Assembly (NCBI RefSeq): GCF_900114345.1
Contig: NZ_FOZJ01000003.1
Coordinates: forward strand, 992,001 to 1,056,000
Length of the DNA: 64,000 nucleotides
Origin: Microbacterium sp. cf046
Lineage (GTDB): Bacteria > Actinomycetota > Actinomycetes > Actinomycetales > Microbacteriaceae
Direction of reading: 5' to 3'
Part shown: in pieces, positions 52,154-61,242 of the stretch
Position numbering within the stretch: the stretch's first letter is position 1
Layout of the letters: each line of letters begins with the position of its first letter
Notes under the pieces: generated by a model
What the model saw: only the letters and a program-made list of their open reading frames with translations
Database searches by the model: none
What the model was told of the DNA's origin: nothing
Program-made: the position numbers and the translations under genes

Positions 52154-54502
52154 ATGAACCTCACGCGATCCGATCAGCGTCAGCCGACCAGGTGGCTGAG
52201 GGTCGGCATCCCCGTTCTCCTCGTGCTGATCTGGCTGATCGGAGGATCGATCGGGGGTCCGTACTTCGGGAAGGTCGACGAGGTCGCGACGAACAACCAG
52301 TCCTCGTTCCTGCCGGAGAGCGCCGACGCGACGCAGGTGAGCGAGCGCCTCCCGGACTTCCTCGGCGACGACACGATCCCGGCGGTCGTCGTCATCGCCG
52401 GAGAGACGACCCTCACCGAGGGGGAGCTCGCCGATCTGCAGACCCTCAGCGACGACATCGCGGCCATCGACGGAGTGCTCGATGGGGTCTCGCCGCCGAT
52501 CCCGTCCGAAGACGGCGAAGCGGTGCAGATCTTCGTCCCGATCGACTCATCGGGCGAGGTGCGCGTGGTCGTCGAGGAGATCCGCGCGATGGTCGCGGAG
52601 CAGCTGCCCAGCACGCTGCAGGGCTGGGTGACGGGTCCGGCCGGCTTCACCGCCGACCTCGTCAAGGGGTTCCTCGGCATCGACGGACTGCTCCTGCTCG
52701 TGGCGCTGATCGCGGTGTTCATCATCCTGGTGATCGTCTACCGATCACCGCTGCTGCCGATCCTCGTGCTGCTCACGTCGGTGTTCGCGCTGTGCGTGGC
52801 ACTGCTGACGGTTTGGTGGCTGGCGTACGCCCAGATCGTGGTACTCAACGGTCAGGTGCAGGGCATCCTGTTCATCCTGGTGATCGGCGCGGCCACCGAC
52901 TACGCCCTCCTGTACGTCGCCCGTTTCCGTGAGGCGATCGGCACCGGAGCGCGGCGATGGGAGGCCACGACACGGGCGTGGCGCGGCGCGTTCGAGCCGA
53001 TCATCGCGTCGGGCGGCACCGTGATCGCGGGTCTGCTGTGTCTGCTGCTGTCCGATCTCGCGACCAACCGCGCGCTCGGACCCATCGCGTCGATCGGCAT
53101 CGCGTTCTCGGTGCTGTCCGCCCTCACCTTCCTCCCGGCGCTGCTCGCGCTGTTCGGCAAGGCGGCGTTCTGGCCGTTCATCCCCAAGCACGGCATGGTG
53201 GCGATCCCCGACGATCTGACCGCCCCGGTCAAGGGCTTCTGGCCGCGCCAGGCACGATTCGTCGCCCGGCATGCGCGACCCGTCTGGGTCGTCAGCACGA
53301 TCGTGCTGCTTGTCGCCGCGGCAGGACTGCTCCAGCTGAAGGCCGACGGCGTGCCCTCCAGTGACCTCGTGCTGGGCCAGTCCGAGGCGAGGGACGGGCA
53401 GGTCGTTCTGGCCGAGCACTTCCCGGCGGGATCGGGCAGCCCGGTGTACGTGATCGTCCCCGAAGCGGACATCGTGGAGACGGTCGAGGTCATGAGCGAC
53501 AGCGACGGCATCGAGTCCGTCGCGGCGGCATCCGAGGATTCGCCGACGGGACAGGCCGCCGTGGCTGTGGAGGGCGGCGAAGCCGTGTACACCGCCGCCG
53601 GACCCCCTGGGGCGACCGCGCCGGCGCCGACCGTGTCGGACGGCGATGTGCTCCTGATCGGAACGCTGACGGATGCCGCTGACTCGGTCTCGGCCGAGGA
53701 CACGGTGCGCGAGCTGCGCACGAGTCTCGACGACGCGCTCGGCACGGGGGTCGCACTCGTCGGCGGCGTGACCGCGACCGACATCGACTCGAACGACACG
53801 TCCATCCGCGACCGGTCGACCATCATCCCGGTGGTGCTGCTGGTGATCCTGCTGATCCTCATGCTGCTGCTGCGGGCGGTCCTCGCGCCGGTCCTGCTGA
53901 TCCTGAGTGTCATCCTGTCGTTCGCCGCGGCGCTGGGCGTGAGCGCGCTCGTGTTCGACCACGTGCTCGGCTTCCCCGGGGCCGACCCGGCGGTGCCGCT
54001 GTACGGATTCGTCTTCCTGGTTGCCCTGGGAGTCGACTACAACATCTTCCTGATGTCCCGGGTGCGGGAGGAGTCGCTCGTGCACGGCACGCGCCACGGC
54101 ATCCTGCGCGGACTCGTGGCGACGGGTGGAGTCATCACGTCGGCGGGGCTCGTGCTCGCGGCGACCTTCGCCGCGCTCGGTGTGATCCCGATCCTGTTCC
54201 TCGCGCAGATCGCGTTCATCGTCGCGTTCGGGGTGCTGCTGGACACGTTCATCGTCCGGTCGCTGCTCGTCCCCGCCGTGACCTACGACATCGGCCGGGC
54301 CATCTGGTGGCCCTCGAAGCTGTGGCGAGCCGGTGTCGAGGTCGGCGCCCCCTCAGTCCACGAGCCGGCGGTGGGCGGGCCGGCGGTCGCTGAGCCCGCG
54401 GTCGCTGAGCCCGCCATCGCCGAGCCGGTCGAGGCGGCGTCTTCACCGGAGCCCGAGCATCCGCTCACGCGTGCCGAGTACCGTCGTACGCTCGATTCAT
54501 GA
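52154..54502 (+). CDS. MMPL-family (RND) transporter
   Basis: 782 residues. Two MMPL halves: each has an outer domain followed by five membrane segments with the G-x3-DY proton-relay signature, GAATDYALLYVARF in the first and ALGVDYNIFLMSRV in the second. An outer-loop A/P-rich stretch is present between them. The C-terminal tail contains short repeats (AVGGPAVAEPAVAEPAIAEP). MMPL proteins move lipids, antibiotics or siderophores using the proton gradient. Its ATG is three bases past a palindrome, and its stop overlaps the nicotinamidase gene (ATGA). Confidence 0.92.
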   Translation: MNLTRSDQRQPTRWLRVGIPVLLVLIWLIGGSIGGPYFGKVDEVATNNQSSFLPESADATQVSERLPDFLGDDTIPAVVVIAGETTLTEGELADLQTLSDDIAAIDGVLDGVSPPIPSEDGEAVQIFVPIDSSGEVRVVVEEIRAMVAEQLPSTLQGWVTGPAGFTADLVKGFLGIDGLLLLVALIAVFIILVIVYRSPLLPILVLLTSVFALCVALLTVWWLAYAQIVVLNGQVQGILFILVIGAATDYALLYVARFREAIGTGARRWEATTRAWRGAFEPIIASGGTVIAGLLCLLLSDLATNRALGPIASIGIAFSVLSALTFLPALLALFGKAAFWPFIPKHGMVAIPDDLTAPVKGFWPRQARFVARHARPVWVVSTIVLLVAAAGLLQLKADGVPSSDLVLGQSEARDGQVVLAEHFPAGSGSPVYVIVPEADIVETVEVMSDSDGIESVAAASEDSPTGQAAVAVEGGEAVYTAAGPPGATAPAPTVSDGDVLLIGTLTDAADSVSAEDTVRELRTSLDDALGTGVALVGGVTATDIDSNDTSIRDRSTIIPVVLLVILLILMLLLRAVLAPVLLILSVILSFAAALGVSALVFDHVLGFPGADPAVPLYGFVFLVALGVDYNIFLMSRVREESLVHGTRHGILRGLVATGGVITSAGLVLAATFAALGVIPILFLAQIAFIVAFGVLLDTFIVRSLLVPAVTYDIGRAIWWPSKLWRAGVEVGAPSVHEPAVGGPAVAEPAVAEPAIAEPVEAASSPEPEHPLTRAEYRRTLDS

Positions 54503-55077
54503 CCCGGGCGCTGTTCATCGTCGACGTGCAGAACGACTTCACCGAGGAGGGCGCGCTCGCCGTGGCGGGCGGCGACGCGGTCGCGCTGCGGATCAACAGC
54601 TTCCTGGAGGGCCACGCCGGCGACTACGAGATCATCGTCGCCTCGCGGGACTGGCACGACGCCGACAACGACAACGGCGGGCATTTCTCCGCCGAACCGG
54701 ACTTCATCGACACCTGGCCGCCGCACTGCGTGGAGCACACCTACGGCGCGGAGTACGAGGAGGTCTTCGACACGTCGTACGTGACGCACCACCTCAAGAA
54801 GGGCCAGGGACGACCGGCGTACTCGCTGTTCGAAGGCATCGCCGACGACGGCACCACAGCAGAAGAGCTGCTCGAGTCGTACGGCATCATCGAGATCGAC
54901 GTCGTCGGCCTCGCCACCGACTACTGCGTGCGCGCCTCGGCGCTGGACGCGATCGAGCACGGCCGCCACGTGCGGGTCTTCACAGATCTGGTCGAAGGCG
55001 TTCATCCGGAATCCAGCGCGAAGGCGCTCGCCGAGATCGCCCACGCCGGCGCGGAGCTGATCGAGTCCGGTGTCTGA
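54499..55077 (+). CDS. pncA: Nicotinamidase/isochorismatase-family hydrolase
   Basis: 192 residues. It carries the catalytic triad D9 (VDVQNDF), K100/101 (THHLKKGQG) and C143 (ATDYCVR). Metal-binding residues are in SRDWHDADN and GGHFS. It turns nicotinamide into nicotinate for NAD salvage, the step that also activates pyrazinamide in mycobacteria. The ATG overlaps the MMPL stop and its end overlaps the GNAT gene by eight bases. Confidence 0.9.
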   Translation: MTRALFIVDVQNDFTEEGALAVAGGDAVALRINSFLEGHAGDYEIIVASRDWHDADNDNGGHFSAEPDFIDTWPPHCVEHTYGAEYEEVFDTSYVTHHLKKGQGRPAYSLFEGIADDGTTAEELLESYGIIEIDVVGLATDYCVRASALDAIEHGRHVRVFTDLVEGVHPESSAKALAEIAHAGAELIESGV

Positions 55078-55603
55078 GCCCGCTGTCGTGCGTCGGGTTC
55101 GCCTCGGCGAATCCGCACGGGTCCGCAGCATCCGCCTCGAGGCGCTGCACGACCCGGCGGCCGACATCGCATTCCTCGAGAGTCGCGAGGACGCGGAGCG
55201 TCGGCCGGGCGCCTTCTGGGATGAGCGCACTGCAGGGGTCGCCATCAGCGAGACGGCGGCCCAGTTCGTCGCCGAGCTCGGTCGGGATTGGGTCGGCACC
55301 GTGACCGTGCTCGCTCCGGACCCCGGCGGCGTGGACTACTTCGGGCGTGCGATCCTCGCGCACCGCGCCCTCGTGGTCTCGGTGTACGTCCGTCCGTCCC
55401 AACGGGCCCGAGGCTTACTCGACGCGCTGATGGATGCCGCCGGTGACTGGGCGCGCAGCGGCGGGAAGACCGAGCTCGCCCTCGACGTCCATGAGGCGAA
55501 CGCGCGCGCGCAGCGCGCCTACACGCGGCTCGGATTCGTCGCCACGGGCCGCACCTCCGACGGCCCGAACGGCGTCGAGCTCGAAATGGTGCGCGCGCTG
55601 TGA
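55070..55603 (+). CDS. GNAT-family N-acetyltransferase
   Basis: 177 residues from the GTG at 55070. Motif A is VVSVYVRPSQRARGLLDALM (the acetyl-CoA loop RARG), followed by LALDVHEANARAQRAYTRLG and the end FVATGRTSDGPN, as in Rim-type enzymes. Acceptor unknown. Overlaps both neighbours, so it belongs to the MMPL-pncA-GNAT-AlkD operon. Confidence 0.9.
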   Translation: MSEPAVVRRVRLGESARVRSIRLEALHDPAADIAFLESREDAERRPGAFWDERTAGVAISETAAQFVAELGRDWVGTVTVLAPDPGGVDYFGRAILAHRALVVSVYVRPSQRARGLLDALMDAAGDWARSGGKTELALDVHEANARAQRAYTRLGFVATGRTSDGPNGVELEMVRAL

Positions 55604-56250
55604 CGGGGACAGCAGCCGATGTGCGGGCGGCGCTCGAGGCCGCGGCATCCGTCGACGAGCGCGCGAAGATCCAGAAGCGGATGACCGATGAGGTCACCGT
55701 CGTGATCGGCGTGCGCATGGGCGCGGTGTTCGAGATCGCCAAGGCGAACACCGCGATGCCACTGACCGAGGTCGATCGGCTCCTCGACTCGGACGGCTAC
55801 GAGGAGCGGATGGTCGCGGTCAGCATCCTCGACTTCAGGGCCCGCGCGCGCAACGCCGACCGCGCGGCGCTCTACGAGCTGTGGATGCGGCGACTCGATC
55901 GCATCGATACGTGGGACTACATCGATCGATCGGCGCCGCGCGTGATCGGCTGGTACCTGCTGGACAAGCCGCGCGACGTCCTCTTCGAGCTCGCGCGATC
56001 CGAGAACCGCTGGCATCGTCGCACCGCGATCACGGCGGCGTTCTGGATCATCCGTGCCGGCGACCTGGACGATCCCCTCGCCCTCTGCGAGATCCTGGCG
56101 GCCGATTCTGAGCACCTCGTGCAGACGAACGTCGGTGTCGCCCTGCGCGAGATCGGGCGGATCGATCGCGCCCGGCTCGAGGAGTTCCTCGAGCGGCGCG
56201 GGGACGACCTGTCGGCGCAGGCGCGGCGCACGGCACGCACAGCCTTGTGA
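55600..56250 (+). CDS. DNA alkylation repair (AlkD-like) protein
   Basis: 216 residues, all-helical. GVRMGAVFEIAKANTAMPLT, EERMVAVSILDF, IDTWDYIDRSAPRVIGWYLL and ENRWHRRTAITAAFWIIRAG follow the AlkD/AlkC HEAT-repeat pattern, where the W-D and D residues contact damaged DNA. The GTG start overlaps the GNAT stop. A strong hairpin 12 bases past the stop ends the operon. Confidence 0.83.
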   Translation: MTGTAADVRAALEAAASVDERAKIQKRMTDEVTVVIGVRMGAVFEIAKANTAMPLTEVDRLLDSDGYEERMVAVSILDFRARARNADRAALYELWMRRLDRIDTWDYIDRSAPRVIGWYLLDKPRDVLFELARSENRWHRRTAITAAFWIIRAGDLDDPLALCEILAADSEHLVQTNVGVALREIGRIDRARLEEFLERRGDDLSAQARRTARTAL

Positions 56251-56261
56251 TCAAGAAAGCA

Positions 56262-56291
56262 GAAGGGACGCCGCTGACGCGACGTCCCTTC
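56262..56291. terminator. Terminator between AlkD-like gene and tRNA-Lys
   Basis: GAAGGGACG (56262-56270) and CGTCCCTTC (56283-56291). It can serve both the rightward operon and the leftward tRNA-Lys. Confidence 0.75.
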
Positions 56292-56298
56292 GTGCTCG

Positions 56299-56371
56299 TG
56301 GGCCCCGTGGGGCTCGAACCCACGACCCGCGGATTAAAAGTCCGATGCTCTACCGACTGAGCTAGAGGCCC
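56299..56371 (-). tRNA. tRNA-Lys(TTT)
   Basis: Acceptor GGGCCTC pairs with GGGGCCC (one T-G). The D-arm is GCTC...GAGC, the anticodon loop CTTTTAA (TTT), and the T-arm GTGGG-TTCGAGC-CCCAC. 73 bases; CCA is not encoded. Confidence 0.95.
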
Positions 56372-56436
56372 TCGGCATCCAGCCTACTTCGGCCCGGCGG
56401 GTCGCCAGGAGCACGCACACCCGCAGGGAACAGAAC

Positions 56437-56580
56437 GACCGCCGACGCCACCTCGCAGGCGTCGGCGGTCGCACCGCCCCCACTGGGGCTGTCGCCCCAG
56501 ACCCCCGGCGTGCTGACGCACGCCACCAAGTCCCCGGCGTGCTTGCGCACGCCCCCCGGGGACACCCGGCCGAAGCCGGG
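56437..56580. repeat. Block of five GC-rich hairpins
   Basis: From left: 56437-56470 (13-pair GACCGCCGACGCC stem, loop ACCTCGCA); 56483-56500 (CTGGGG/CCCCAG); 56507-56524 (GGCGTGC-TGAC-GCACGCC); 56536-56553 (GGCGTGC-TTGC-GCACGCC); 56565-56580 (CCCGGC-CGAA-GCCGGG). The last one lies just past the fasciclin stop and can end its transcript. The rest are probably an intergenic repeat element. Confidence 0.75.
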
Positions 56581-56588
56581 AGTCTTGA

Positions 56589-57248
56589 TTACTGAGCCGG
56601 CGGCATCAGCACCGTGTCGATGAGGTACACGGTCGCGTTGGCGGTCTGGACGCCACCGCAGATGACTGCGGCCTGGCCGTTGACCATGATGTCGTCGCCG
56701 CTGCCGGTGACCTCGAGGTCGGCGCCGTTCACCGTGGTGTGCGTGCCGTCGATGTCGTCGGGCAGGATCTGGCCGGGCACCACGTGGTACGTCAGGATCG
56801 ACGTCAGCAGCGCGCTGTCGGTCTTGAGAACCTCGATCGTGCCGGCGTCGATCTTCGCGAATGCGTCGTCGACCGGAGCGAAGACGGTGAACTCGTCACC
56901 GTTGAGGGTGTCGACGAGGTCGACGTCCGGGTTCAGTCCGCCCGAGACCGCTGCCGTGAGCGTGGTCAGGATCGGGTTGTTGGATGCGGCGGTTGCCACC
57001 GGGTCCTGCGCCATGCCGGCGACCGAGCCGGCACCGTCGGGGACGGCCTCGGCGTATGCCGCGCAGCCGGAGCCGACGAGGTTGGCCGCCGGGTCCATCT
57101 CGGCCTCGGGCGCCATCGTCTCCTCGGCGGCGGGCGGGGCGGAAGTCTCTTCCGTGGTGCCACTCGACGCAGGCGACGAACACGCGCTGAGAACGATTGC
57201 GGCGGCGACGGCCAGGGGTCCGAGCAGATACAGCTTCTTGCGGGACAT
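56589..57248 (-). CDS. Fasciclin-domain lipoprotein (MPB70/83-like)
   Basis: 219 residues. The signal peptide ends in the lipobox VLSAC (C23). Residues 24-55 are a T/E/P/A-rich linker, then comes one FAS1 domain: [46 protein letters not shown] and [12 protein letters not shown]. Anchored on the outer face; FAS1 domains act in adhesion. In mycobacteria mpb70/mpb83 depend on SigK, and here the sigK-rskA pair lies divergently next door with SigK-like promoter motifs between. GGAGG lies seven bases before the ATG. Confidence 0.92.
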   Translation of the reverse strand: MSRKKLYLLGPLAVAAAIVLSACSSPASSGTTEETSAPPAAEETMAPEAEMDPAANLVGSGCAAYAEAVPDGAGSVAGMAQDPVATAASNNPILTTLTAAVSGGLNPDVDLVDTLNGDEFTVFAPVDDAFAKIDAGTIEVLKTDSALLTSILTYHVVPGQILPDDIDGTHTTVNGADLEVTGSGDDIMVNGQAAVICGGVQTANATVYLIDTVLMPPAQ

Positions 57249-57331
57249 CTTGTCCTCCTAGGTTTTGCGACGCCGATGTGGCGTTGCAGGTCCAGTGGTG
57301 CTGTGGCCACTCGAAGCGGCCTACACGGTGT

Positions 57332-57395
57332 CTTCGGCGCCCTCGTCGGATCGGATGGGAGATTTCCCGCATCCGATCGGAAACGCCCTCCGGAC
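57332..57395. promoter_or_regulatory. Divergent SigK-type promoter candidates and dyad
   Basis: On the - strand CCATCC (57358-57353), 16 bases, CGAAG (57336-57332), close to the known SigK consensus CCATCC-N16/17-CGAAT, leads to the fasciclin gene. On the + strand GCATCC (57369-57374), 16 bases, CGGAC (57391-57395) leads to sigK. The two -35 boxes form an inverted repeat GATCGGATG/CATCCGATC (57349-57357, 57370-57378). Confidence 0.55.
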
Positions 57396-57516
57396 AATCC
57401 GGAACGGGGCCCGCGTCGCACAAGAGGCACACCCGCGCGGTCGGCGGAGCGATGCTGTATCACGATGCGACTGTCAACCCTCGCGTCGCGTGCGCTCGCG
57501 CGGAAGGTACTAGGGC

Positions 57517-58119
57517 ATGCTGGTTGACGTGGTGATCGATGGCGTGGACGTGCCCGAAGAGGGCGCGAACCCCGTCGACCACGCCGGCGAACTGCTGCTT
57601 CGGGTCGCCGGGGGCGATCAGACCGCGTTCGCGCAGCTGTACGACATGCTCTCGCCGCGGGCCTTCGGTCTGATCCTGCGCGTCCTGGTCGACCGCTCGC
57701 AGAGCGAGGAAGTCCTCCAGGAGGTGTTCCTCGAGATCTGGCAATCCGCGTCGCGCTTTGCTCCGAACAAGGGTCAGGGGAGATCGTGGGTACTCACAAT
57801 CGCACATCGCCGGGCGGTGGACCGCGTGCGGTCCGCACAGGCGAGTACCGATCGTGACGTGCGGGCGGGCTTCCGAGACATCGACGTGGCACACGACGGC
57901 GTCGCCGAAGAAGTGGAACTCCGGATCGAAGGTCAGCGCGTCTCAGAGGCGCTCGCGACCCTCCCCGATCCGCAGCGAGAGGCCATCACCCTCGCGTATT
58001 TCGGGGGTTACAGTCAGAGCGAGATCGCGGCACTCGTGGGAGCGCCGCTGGGAACGGTCAAGACGAGGATGCGGGACGGCTTGTCCCGCCTTCGGGTGGA
58101 AATGGGGGTGACATCGTGA
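57517..58119 (+). CDS. sigK: ECF sigma factor, SigK type
   Basis: 200 residues from the ATG at 57517. Region 2 is AFAQLYDMLSPRAFGLILRV followed by EEVLQEVFLEIWQSASRF; region 4 is LPDPQREAITLAYFGGYSQS with EIAALVGAPLGTVKTRM. It directs RNA polymerase to promoters of surface proteins such as the neighbouring fasciclin lipoprotein. The stop overlaps the anti-sigma gene (GTGA), so the pair is co-translated; a self-activating promoter is likely. Confidence 0.88.
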   Translation: MLVDVVIDGVDVPEEGANPVDHAGELLLRVAGGDQTAFAQLYDMLSPRAFGLILRVLVDRSQSEEVLQEVFLEIWQSASRFAPNKGQGRSWVLTIAHRRAVDRVRSAQASTDRDVRAGFRDIDVAHDGVAEEVELRIEGQRVSEALATLPDPQREAITLAYFGGYSQSEIAALVGAPLGTVKTRMRDGLSRLRVEMGVTS

Positions 58120-58895
58120 ACGAGCAGGAGTTCGCCGAATTGGCGGCCGGCCATGCCTTGAATGCGCTGTCGCCCGATGACACGAGAGCTTTCGAGACCG
58201 CGCGTCGACAGCATCCGGAATGGGAGCATCACGTGACAGCGGATGCCGATACAGCCGCCATGCTCGCCGACAGCGTCTCCGACGTCGCGCCGCCACCTGC
58301 CCTGCGTGCGGCCCTGCTGGCACAGATCGCGGAGGGGCCCTCCGCTGCAGCCGGCTCCGCCGATGACGCGGCCGCCGCTCCAGCGCTTCGCGCCGACCGC
58401 CGCACCGCGCCGGCGGCCGAGCCGGCGACGCCACGCCGCTGGGGTGCGCGTGCCTGGTTCGCCCTGGCCGCATCCATCGCAATCCTGGTCGGCGTCGGCT
58501 GGGGAGCCGTGTTCGTGAGCGAGCAGCTCAACACTCCGGCATCCGTCGTCGCCCTCGATCAGATCGAATCGGCGCCGGACGCACAGTCCCAGACCGTGAC
58601 CCTCGATGACGGGGGCGAAGTGACCGCGCACTGGTCGGAGTCGGTCGGCAAGGCCGTGCTCGTCTCGGACGGTCTGCCCACGATCGCCGATGACCAGAGC
58701 TATGAGCTGTGGTTCGTGCGCGACGGGGCCGCGATCTCCGCAGGCACCTTCACAGCCGACGACGGCGCCGCCACGGCCCTGCTGGACGGCGCGATGGAAG
58801 CGGGCGACGTGATCGCCGTCACGGTCGAACAGGCGGGCGGTTCGCCCACGGGTCAGCCGACATCCGATCCGATCGTGGCGATCGCGACAGCCTGA
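58116..58895 (+). CDS. rskA: Anti-sigma-K factor RskA
   Basis: 259 residues from the GTG at 58116. The N-terminal sigma-binding part (EFAELAAGHALNALSPDDTR, then FETARRQHPEW) is followed by an A/P-rich linker, one membrane helix WFALAASIAILVGVGWGAVF and an outer RskA domain (YELWFVRDGAAISAGTFTAD). It holds SigK at the membrane until proteolysis releases it. The end VAIATA is typical. Confidence 0.9.
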   Translation: MNEQEFAELAAGHALNALSPDDTRAFETARRQHPEWEHHVTADADTAAMLADSVSDVAPPPALRAALLAQIAEGPSAAAGSADDAAAAPALRADRRTAPAAEPATPRRWGARAWFALAASIAILVGVGWGAVFVSEQLNTPASVVALDQIESAPDAQSQTVTLDDGGEVTAHWSESVGKAVLVSDGLPTIADDQSYELWFVRDGAAISAGTFTADDGAATALLDGAMEAGDVIAVTVEQAGGSPTGQPTSDPIVAIATA

Positions 58896-58922
58896 TCGAT
58901 CTCCCTCGCCGGGTAGCCTGGA

Positions 58923-59564
58923 ATGGTGAGCGACGAATCGAGGGAGTTCCACAAACCAGTGCGACGGCCGGCCGAGCTCTTCGACCGCAGGTTCGCAGCC
59001 GAGGATCCCGCGGAGGTCTCGCGGGTCGCGCACTCCACCGCGCAGGCGCTGCTGGCGCGTGCACGGACCGACCCAGACGGAGAGATCGTCGAGCGGCTCG
59101 TGGCGTTCACGTCCGAGCACGGCATCGACGACATCGCCGAGCTCTGGTCGCGCTCGCCCTCCCGCTCGCTGCCCGGCGCGCTCTGGCGCCTCTACCTGAT
59201 CCAGCTGATGATCCACGACGATCCTCAGACGGCAGCGCTGCTGTACGAGCGCGGGCGGCTCGAGATCGCCTCGGTCGATCCGGTCGTCGCAGGGGCGCCG
59301 ACCCCGGCCGGCCCCGACGAGCTCGTCGATCTGGTCGACACGATCCTGCGGGGACTGTTCCAGGGAGACTTCGCGGTCGCGCTCGATCGGGCCGCTGCGT
59401 TCAGCCGTGTGCAGGCGTCGGGTGCGAGCCACCTCGCCGACGACTACGAGGCGACCGAGCCGGAGCGGGCTTCCGCCCTCACCACCCGTGCGCTGCGTCT
59501 GGCTGACTACGCGACCGACCTGACGGCATGTGCCGCGCTCTGGAGGCGCGAGTCGCTGTCCTGA
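58923..59564 (+). CDS. Conserved actinobacterial protein of unknown function
   Basis: 213 residues (GTG at 58926 possible). Helical throughout: EFHKPVRRPAELFDRRFAAE, DIAELWSRSPSRSLPGALWR, LYLIQLMIHDDPQTAALLYE. A core gene in Microbacteriaceae by likeness; I do not know a function. It follows rskA by 27 bases on the same strand. Confidence 0.75.
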   Translation: MVSDESREFHKPVRRPAELFDRRFAAEDPAEVSRVAHSTAQALLARARTDPDGEIVERLVAFTSEHGIDDIAELWSRSPSRSLPGALWRLYLIQLMIHDDPQTAALLYERGRLEIASVDPVVAGAPTPAGPDELVDLVDTILRGLFQGDFAVALDRAAAFSRVQASGASHLADDYEATEPERASALTTRALRLADYATDLTACAALWRRESLS

Positions 59565-59813
59565 AGTCGCAGACGCGCCGACGTGAAGGTCTCGATGCGG
59601 CGATCCGCGCCGGCCTGACCTGAACCGAATGCGATCGATCCTGGGCATCGATCCGCGCGGCGTCGATGGTGCCGGGCCGCAGAACGCCTCTCGGCGCGGA
59701 GCCGCTCGCAGCGGCAGAAGATGGAGCCCGGGGTTACTGCGGCCCGGCTGTTCCAGTGTAACCGAGGGCCCCGCGCGGGCATTCCCCTCCACCCCGATCG
59801 GTAGGCTCGTGGG

Positions 59814-60698
59814 ATGGCCTGGCGCTTCGCCCTGATGATCGACCCTGCGGCATCCGACGACCCCCGCACCGACTATGCGTCGACGTTCTCGACCGTCGAC
59901 CCGACTGCGCCCGCGCTGAGCGTCGGCGAGCTCAGCACCCAGCGCGGCGACGGCATCTTCGAGTCGGTCGGCGTCATCGACGGCCACGCGCAGGAGGTCC
60001 AGGCGCACCTGGACCGACTGGTCCACTCGGCCGAGATCTGCGACCTCCCCGTCCCGCAGGTGGAGCAGTGGCGCCAGGCGGTTGCGCTGGCCGCCGAGCA
60101 CTGCGGACCGGGGGAGAGCGTCATCAAGCTGATCCTTAGCCGGGGCGTCGAGCACGGTCCCGCGCCCACCGCCTGGGTCACCGCCGCGCCCGCGGCCGAC
60201 TTCTCGAAGCCTCGCGCTGCCGGCGTCAGGGTCGTGACCCTCGACCGCGGCTACGCCAGCGACGTGCCCGCGCGCGCACCCTGGCTCCTCCTCGGCGCGA
60301 AGACGCTGTCGTACGCGGTCAACATGGCAGCGATCCGCGAGGCGAAGAGACGCGGGGCGGACGACGCGATCTTCGTGTCGTCGGACGGCGTCGTGCTCGA
60401 GGCGCCGACCGCCTCGATCATCCTCCGCTTCGGCGACTCGTTCGTCACGCCCGCCCCGACGGGCGGCATCCTGCAGGGAACCACCCAGCTGAGCGCCTTC
60501 GCGTGGCTCGAGGAGCAAGGTCTGCACACCGAGTACCGCGACGTCCACACGCCCGAGCTGTCTCGAGCGGATGCTGCGTGGCTCGTATCCTCCGTGCGCC
60601 TGGCCGCACCGATCTCCGAGATCGACGGCACCCCGCTGCCAGTCGACTCGGAGTTCACCGGCCGCCTCAACGCGTACCTGCTGAGTCCGCGGGACTGA
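59814..60698 (+). CDS. pabC: Aminodeoxychorismate lyase-like PLP enzyme (class IV)
   Basis: 294 residues. Fold-type IV transaminase features: GDGIFESVGVIDG near the start, catalytic lysine K163 in LLLGAKTLSYAVNM, E196 in VVLEAPTAS, and the phosphate loop TGGILQGTTQ. It fits 4-amino-4-deoxychorismate lyase (p-aminobenzoate and folate synthesis); branched-chain or D-amino acid transaminases share the fold. Position 59565-59813 upstream holds no gene. Confidence 0.8.
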   Translation: MAWRFALMIDPAASDDPRTDYASTFSTVDPTAPALSVGELSTQRGDGIFESVGVIDGHAQEVQAHLDRLVHSAEICDLPVPQVEQWRQAVALAAEHCGPGESVIKLILSRGVEHGPAPTAWVTAAPAADFSKPRAAGVRVVTLDRGYASDVPARAPWLLLGAKTLSYAVNMAAIREAKRRGADDAIFVSSDGVVLEAPTASIILRFGDSFVTPAPTGGILQGTTQLSAFAWLEEQGLHTEYRDVHTPELSRADAAWLVSSVRLAAPISEIDGTPLPVDSEFTGRLNAYLLSPRD

Positions 60699-60703
60699 CC
60701 GCG

Positions 60704-61168
60704 TCAGGTGCGCGTCACGCCGGACAGGGACCGGCGGGAGCGGCCGATCATGCCGCGCACCACGAACGGCAGCATCGCGCGCACCGGCCACGACCACCGC
60801 TGGACGTGGGCTCCCTTGAAGCGCACGGCGGTCACCACCCGGACCAGCGCGGCATCCTCGTCCACCCCCACGCCCACGCGCAGGTCGAGCAGACGTGCGT
60901 CCATCGCCACGAGCGCCTCGTCTCCCGAGACCTGACCGACCTGGAACGCGTCGCACCACTGCGGCCGCCCGAGTCTGGCATCCAGCATCCGCCGCGCCCA
61001 CAGCAACCACGACACCGGGCGGGGGAGCGAGCGCGGCGAGAACAGGTTGCGCGCCCACGCGGCCGGGTCGGCGGTGGCATGCGCGGGCAGCACATCGACT
61101 GCGACGTGCGTGTAGTCGGGATCGGTGATCTCGGCCAGCGCGAGAGACCAGAAGACAGGCTGTCTCAT
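60704..61168 (-). CDS. DUF2867-family protein
   Basis: 154 residues from the ATG at 61168 (GGAGG seven bases upstream). QWCDAFQVGQVSGDEALVAM, LDLRVGVGVDEDAALVRVVT and the helical end PVRAMLPFVVRGMIGRSRRS match the short DUF2867 proteins. Divergent from the TetR gene, which probably controls it. Confidence 0.78.
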   Translation of the reverse strand: MRQPVFWSLALAEITDPDYTHVAVDVLPAHATADPAAWARNLFSPRSLPRPVSWLLWARRMLDARLGRPQWCDAFQVGQVSGDEALVAMDARLLDLRVGVGVDEDAALVRVVTAVRFKGAHVQRWSWPVRAMLPFVVRGMIGRSRRSLSGVTRT

Positions 61169-61205
61169 GTCGAATCCTCCATGACCGCCAGGCGTAGCAT
61201 ACGCC

Positions 61206-61215
61206 ACCGTACGGT
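61206..61215. promoter_or_regulatory. ACCGTACGGT palindrome, TetR operator candidate
   Basis: A ten-base palindrome in the gap between DUF2867 and tetR. A half-site ACGGTA occurs again at 61233-61238. The place fits an operator for both genes. Confidence 0.45.
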
Positions 61216-61242
61216 CGTGGTTCAGAGACTATACGGTAGAGT

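Noticed and set aside
52745..54097. 450-codon frame on the - strand
   Set aside because: Antisense of the MMPL gene; composition is H-, R-, D- and Q-rich as expected for a shadow frame.
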